Of a stretch of DNA of 35,594 nucleotides, positions 32,655 through 35,594 are shown one piece after another. This DNA comes from Luteibacter sp. GTDB taxonomy: Bacteria > Pseudomonadota > Gammaproteobacteria > Xanthomonadales > Rhodanobacteraceae. How positions within the stretch are numbered: position 1 is the stretch's first letter; the number at the start of each line of letters is the position of its first letter. Made by a program: the position numbers and the translations under genes. The notes below the pieces were generated by a model that saw nothing but the letters and a program-made list of their open reading frames with translations, had not been told where the DNA came from and did not search any database. The stretch is taken from positions 1 to 35,594 of the forward strand of contig NZ_WNDO01000039.1 of NCBI RefSeq assembly GCF_009912395.1. Direction: 5' to 3'.

Positions 32655-33881
32655 TTAGTGGCCGTGCGGCTTGATGACCGGCGCGGGAGGGATGGGATCG
32701 GGATCCGCCTTGGCGACGGCCTCGGTGGATGCGCCGTTGTGCGGGTCTTGGGCGGACAGGACGGCCTGCTCGGTGTTCACCTCGGCGATTTTCTTCAGCG
32801 GCGAGTTGAGGTCGCCTTCCACGGCATAGGTACGCTGGGCATCGTCACTCAACGCGACATGGTCGATGCGGGTCATGCCCTTGTCGTGCGCCTCCATGGC
32901 AAGGGCGGCGGCGAGGTTCTCGCTGCGCTCATCCGAGCGGCGATGATGGCTCTCGTCGAGCTTGTGCACCGCCGCGAGCGCCTGGGTATAGAGCAGGTGC
33001 TGCGGGTGGGAGCGATGCCGGAGCGCCTCCGTATCGTGATGGTGGTGATGCCGGTGATGGTGGTGATGCGGCGAGACCATTTCGGCCAGGCGATGTTTCG
33101 TTTCGATCATCCTGCGCTGTTGTTCGTACATCGCTTCCTGGTCGATGGGATCGTCGGGGGCATCCGTTTCCGTGACGATCTTTCTGCGTTTTTTCACGCG
33201 CTCTTTTGTGGCCGCCGCTTTTTCGCGCTCGGCCGGATGAGCGCGATCTTCCCGTTGCGCAGGTGACGCGGTTTTTCCGACATCGCCTTCCGCGAGGCGC
33301 TCCATCAGCGTCGGCGTCAAGCGCCGTTCCCAGGTATCGAATCGTGCCTTGCGGTCGTCGAGGCCGTACAGACGCCCATTGAGCGCTTGCGTGGCCGCCT
33401 TGACGTCTTCGCGCGCCTCCTGGGGCACGTGGCTGCGCCAGTACCAAACGGCGATCGAGGCGGCATGCCCGGGGTCGGCGGCAAGTTCGGGGTGATCGAC
33501 AAGGTCGATACCCAGGGCATGGCTTGCCGCACGGTAATGGTCCTTGCCCGGCACCGGGAGGTAGCCTCGGCCGTGATAACGAAATCCATCTCCCGGATGA
33601 TCGTTGCCGTTACGGTTGCCGTACATCAATTCCGCCAGGCGTTGAGGCTTGCCCAGCAAGGCGTCCCGACGCGCGGCATCGAGCACGCTCGGGCCTTCCC
33701 GCCACGCCGCCTGCACGGGTATCTGAGCCGTGCCGCGCATGTAGCGGAAACTTTCCTCCAGCCGGTTCAGGCCGTTGGATTCGTGGGTGACCTGGGCCAT
33801 GAAGTTGGCCAGCTCCCTGGGGGAACGTATCCCTCCCGCATAAGCGGCGGTCAGGACCTGCGTTTCACGATCAATCGCCAT
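32655..33881 (-). CDS. X-T4SS effector: GH19-type hydrolase domain, His-rich linker, XVIPCD
   Basis: A 408-residue paralog of the effector at 34112-35380. The GH19 (chitinase/endolysin-like) domain keeps AQVTHESNGLNRLEESFRY with catalytic-type Glu34, but the motif that reads GRGYIQLTG in the paralog is GRGYLPVPG here (105-112 region), so activity may be altered. There is no PG-binding domain; instead residues about 200-290 are charged (KKRRK at 230-234) and contain a His run (SPHHHHHRHHHHH, 270-282). The XVIPCD follows (about 291-375: LLYTQALAAVHKLDESHH, GMTRIDHVALSDD, YAVEGDLNSPLKKIAEV), with a Pro-rich rather than Gln-rich tail. ATG 33881 has AGGAG 6 bases upstream. First gene of the tightly packed operon that ends in virD4. 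Confidence 0.85.
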   Translation of the reverse strand: MAIDRETQVLTAAYAGGIRSPRELANFMAQVTHESNGLNRLEESFRYMRGTAQIPVQAAWREGPSVLDAARRDALLGKPQRLAELMYGNRNGNDHPGDGFRYHGRGYLPVPGKDHYRAASHALGIDLVDHPELAADPGHAASIAVWYWRSHVPQEAREDVKAATQALNGRLYGLDDRKARFDTWERRLTPTLMERLAEGDVGKTASPAQREDRAHPAEREKAAATKERVKKRRKIVTETDAPDDPIDQEAMYEQQRRMIETKHRLAEMVSPHHHHHRHHHHHDTEALRHRSHPQHLLYTQALAAVHKLDESHHRRSDERSENLAAALAMEAHDKGMTRIDHVALSDDAQRTYAVEGDLNSPLKKIAEVNTEQAVLSAQDPHNGASTEAVAKADPDPIPPAPVIKPHGH

Positions 33882-34111
33882 ATGGAACTCCTGTTTGACC
33901 ATCGTTCGGTGTCGCATCCCGCGTACCGTTCACCCGTCATCCCGACGAGCCTGACCGAATCCTGCGAACTGGCTGATCCCCCTGTGCCAATGGATCCGGT
34001 CGAATCACCTTAGCGCGACTGCCGCCCGCACAATGTGCGCGAACCGGCAACCTGGATACATGAGCCGCCCATCATCGTGGGCGAGCGGATGTCATCGTGG
34101 CGCCAACACCC

Positions 34112-35380
34112 TCAAGGTCCGTGCCCCGGTTGCACCGATCGCTGCTGTTGCTCCTGGGGTTCCTGTTGCTGGGTTTGCTGCGTGGGCATGTGTTCCATGG
34201 CCGCCTTGCTCTGCTCGAGCGGTGTATTCACGGCCTGGGCGGTGGGTATCTCGACCACCCGCTTGTGCGGCGAGTTCATATCGCCTTGCACGGCGTACAC
34301 CTTGCTGGCGTCATCACTCAAGACCACATGGTCGATACGACTCAATCCTTCTCTCTTGGCGGCGACAGCCAGGGAGCCGGCCAGGTTTTCGCTGAGCTGG
34401 TCCGGTTTTCGCCCATGCTGCGCATCCACCGCGTGGACACCGGTGCGCGCCTGGTCGAGCAGGGCGAGATCGGCCGTAGGTCCGGTCGCGCGATCCCGAT
34501 CCTGTCGGGTGGCGTCCACATGCTTCTGAGCGGTGATCGCCTCCTGGGTTCGGGCCCCTGCGACACCATCGGCATCCAGACCGTGCTCGCGCTGGAATCG
34601 TTCGAGGGCGCTACGCGTCCCCGGACCGAATTGGCCATCCGTGTGCAGGTCCTTGCCGTTGGCATCGGTATAGCCCAGGCGAGCCAGGTTGGCCTGGAGC
34701 ATCCGGACGTCCTCGCCATGCATGCCTTCCTTGAGCAGTCGCGGGTCTGCCGCGCGCGGTTCCGGCGCAGGCTGGCCCACGCTACCGCTGGCGAGCCGCT
34801 CCATGACCTGCGGGTTGAGCTTGCGCTGCCAGTCCTGAAAACGGTGTTCCCGGTCTTCGAGGCCGTTGTATTTGCCGTTCACCGCGTGCGTGGCGGCCTT
34901 GACGTCTTCCTTGGCCTGGTCGGGAACACGATTTTCCCAGTACCAGGTGGCTATCTTCGACGCGTTCTTCGGGTCCGCCGCCAATTCAGGCTTGTCGACC
35001 AGGTCGATGCCCAGCGCTTCGCCCGCGGCGCGATAGTTGTCCTTGCCGGTGAGCTGGATGTAGCCACGGCCGTGGTACTTCCAGCCGTCACCCGGCTCGT
35101 CGTTGCCGTTGCGGCCGCCGTACATCAGCTCGGCGAGATGCTCTGGCTTGCCCATGAGGGCATCCTTGCGGGCGCTTTCCAATGCGGCGGCGCCTTCGCG
35201 CCAAGCCGACTGGACCGGAATCTGGGAGATCCCACGGGTGTACCGGAAGCTTTCTTCCAGGCGGTTCAGCCCATTGGATTCGTGCGTTACTTGCGCCATG
35301 AAATTGGCCAGTTCCCGGGGCGAACGGATGCCAGCGGCATACGCGTCCGTCAGGACCTGGGTCTCACGATCAATCGCCAT
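34112..35380 (-). CDS. X-T4SS effector: GH19-type hydrolase, PG-binding domain, XVIPCD
   Basis: A 422-residue predicted wall hydrolase. GH19 domain (about 1-195): FMAQVTHESNGLNRLEESF with Glu34, YHGRGYIQLTGKDNYRAAGE (102-121), and ATWYWENRVPDQAKEDVKAA, as in phage-type GH19 endolysins. PG_binding_1 domain at 218-285 (HGEDVRMLQANLARLGYTDA to DGVAGARTQEAI). XVIPCD at about 303-385 (LLDQARTGVHAVDAQHG, GLSRIDHVVLSDD, YAVQGDMNSPHKRVVEI) and a Gln-rich tail. This is the arrangement described for the X-Tfe XAC2609 type. ATG 35380 has AGGAG 6 bases upstream. The next DNA upstream is an 87-bp spacer and then an IS3 end, so any original upstream immunity gene may have been displaced. 230 bp separate it from the next effector. 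Confidence 0.88.
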   Translation of the reverse strand: MAIDRETQVLTDAYAAGIRSPRELANFMAQVTHESNGLNRLEESFRYTRGISQIPVQSAWREGAAALESARKDALMGKPEHLAELMYGGRNGNDEPGDGWKYHGRGYIQLTGKDNYRAAGEALGIDLVDKPELAADPKNASKIATWYWENRVPDQAKEDVKAATHAVNGKYNGLEDREHRFQDWQRKLNPQVMERLASGSVGQPAPEPRAADPRLLKEGMHGEDVRMLQANLARLGYTDANGKDLHTDGQFGPGTRSALERFQREHGLDADGVAGARTQEAITAQKHVDATRQDRDRATGPTADLALLDQARTGVHAVDAQHGRKPDQLSENLAGSLAVAAKREGLSRIDHVVLSDDASKVYAVQGDMNSPHKRVVEIPTAQAVNTPLEQSKAAMEHMPTQQTQQQEPQEQQQRSVQPGHGP

Positions 35381-35467
35381 GTGCAGCTCCTGTCTTACTT
35401 TCAATGGCGACAGCTTGTCCCGCTGTCTTTTATCTTCCTCCGCTCAAGCGGAGGTCTCGACTCAAGG

Positions 35468-35494
35468 TGATCTTGCCCCTGATTTACGGACACC
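35468..35494 (+). repeat. IS3 terminal inverted repeat (OrfB-distal end)
   Basis: Starts TGATCTTGCCCC and ends ACGGACACC, an imperfect inverse copy of 256-282. It fixes the junction between host DNA and IS at 35467/35468. Confidence 0.8.
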
Positions 35495-35497
35495 TAT

Positions 35498-35594
35498 CTA
35501 AGCGACATTGGCCAGCTCGTACTGCTCTGGGCTGAGGTAGCCCAGGGTCGAGTGCAGCCGGATCCGATTGTAGTCAACCTCAATGTAGTCAAAC
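35498..35594 (-). CDS. IS3-family transposase OrfB, C-terminal end
   Basis: The last 31 codons of the catalytic subunit, ending [20 protein letters not shown] then [11 protein letters not shown] and a TAG stop. The YIE-x-x-YN-x-x-R-x-HS-x-LG-Y-x-SP pattern is the hallmark of the end of IS3-family OrfB (rve integrase core). The rest lies beyond the window. Confidence 0.9.
   Translation of the reverse strand, partial: FDYIEVDYNRIRLHSTLGYLSPEQYELANVA

Larger units (their letters stand above)
35468..35594 (-). mobile_element. IS3-group insertion sequence, 3' end (partial)
   Basis: The end of an IS3-group element in the same orientation as the one at the left edge: OrfB C-terminus and the terminal inverted repeat at 35468-35494. 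The 87-bp gap to the effector start at 35380 holds two small hairpins (35409-35427 and 35437-35454) and no gene. Confidence 0.85.

Noticed and set aside
1-35594. Composite transposon formed by two flanking IS3 copies
   Set aside because: Only partial IS ends are visible, the interval contains core genes such as mutS and htpG, and a contig break at repeated IS copies explains the layout more simply.

Overview
The window looks like a high-GC gammaproteobacterium of the Xanthomonadales/Lysobacterales, most likely a Rhodanobacteraceae genome of the Luteibacter/Dyella type. This is inferred from core genes (htpX, htpG, mutS, gluQ, phbB), from abundant REP-like palindromes containing GTAGGAGCGCG and TTGCGCGCGAT, and above all from several proteins ending in the XVIPCD secretion domain of Xanthomonadales antibacterial type IV secretion (X-T4SS). 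No database search was possible; family calls rest on motifs read by eye.

Layout. (1) 1-282: 5' end of an IS3-group insertion sequence whose orfA reads out of the window. (2) 0.3-4.3 kb, minus strand: a VirD4-type coupling protein, two tandem paralogous DUF2931-like proteins downstream of it, two small unknown genes, and an array of stem-loops. (3) 4.8-8.2 kb, plus: a Gly-rich lipoprotein followed by a FhaC/ShlB-type (TpsB) outer-membrane transporter. (4) 8.3-21.6 kb: mostly core genes (catalase-like protein, phbB, gluQ, htpX, htpG, AEC transporter, Hsp15, VOC protein, mutS, epimerase, cupin, two small exported proteins) punctuated by REP singlets and inverted pairs, some of which supply stop codons. 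(5) 22.0-35.4 kb: an X-T4SS effector/immunity island. (6) 35468-35594: 3' end of another IS3-group copy in the same orientation.

The island holds six effectors with a C-terminal XVIPCD: a lysozyme-like/PG-binding protein (plus strand), two paralogous class-3 lipases, an NlpC/P60-like/PG-binding protein, and two GH19 paralogs. Four exported candidate immunity proteins each lie directly upstream of an effector. On the minus strand eight genes from 33881 to 24771 are packed with gaps of 28 bp or less, or overlap by 4 bp, and end in a second VirD4. The likely working model is that XVIPCDs dock on VirD4, which feeds wall- or membrane-degrading enzymes to the VirB channel (not in this window) for delivery into rival cells, while periplasmic or lipoprotein inhibitors protect the producer.

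The most unusual points are: one lipase appears to have lost its ATG start by an ATGA to ATAA change that keeps the upstream stop codon; one immunity paralog has Tyr at the lipobox Cys position; one GH19 effector has a degenerate substrate-site motif and a His-rich linker instead of a PG-binding domain; and neither GH19 gene has an adjacent immunity gene, with an IS end just upstream of the first.
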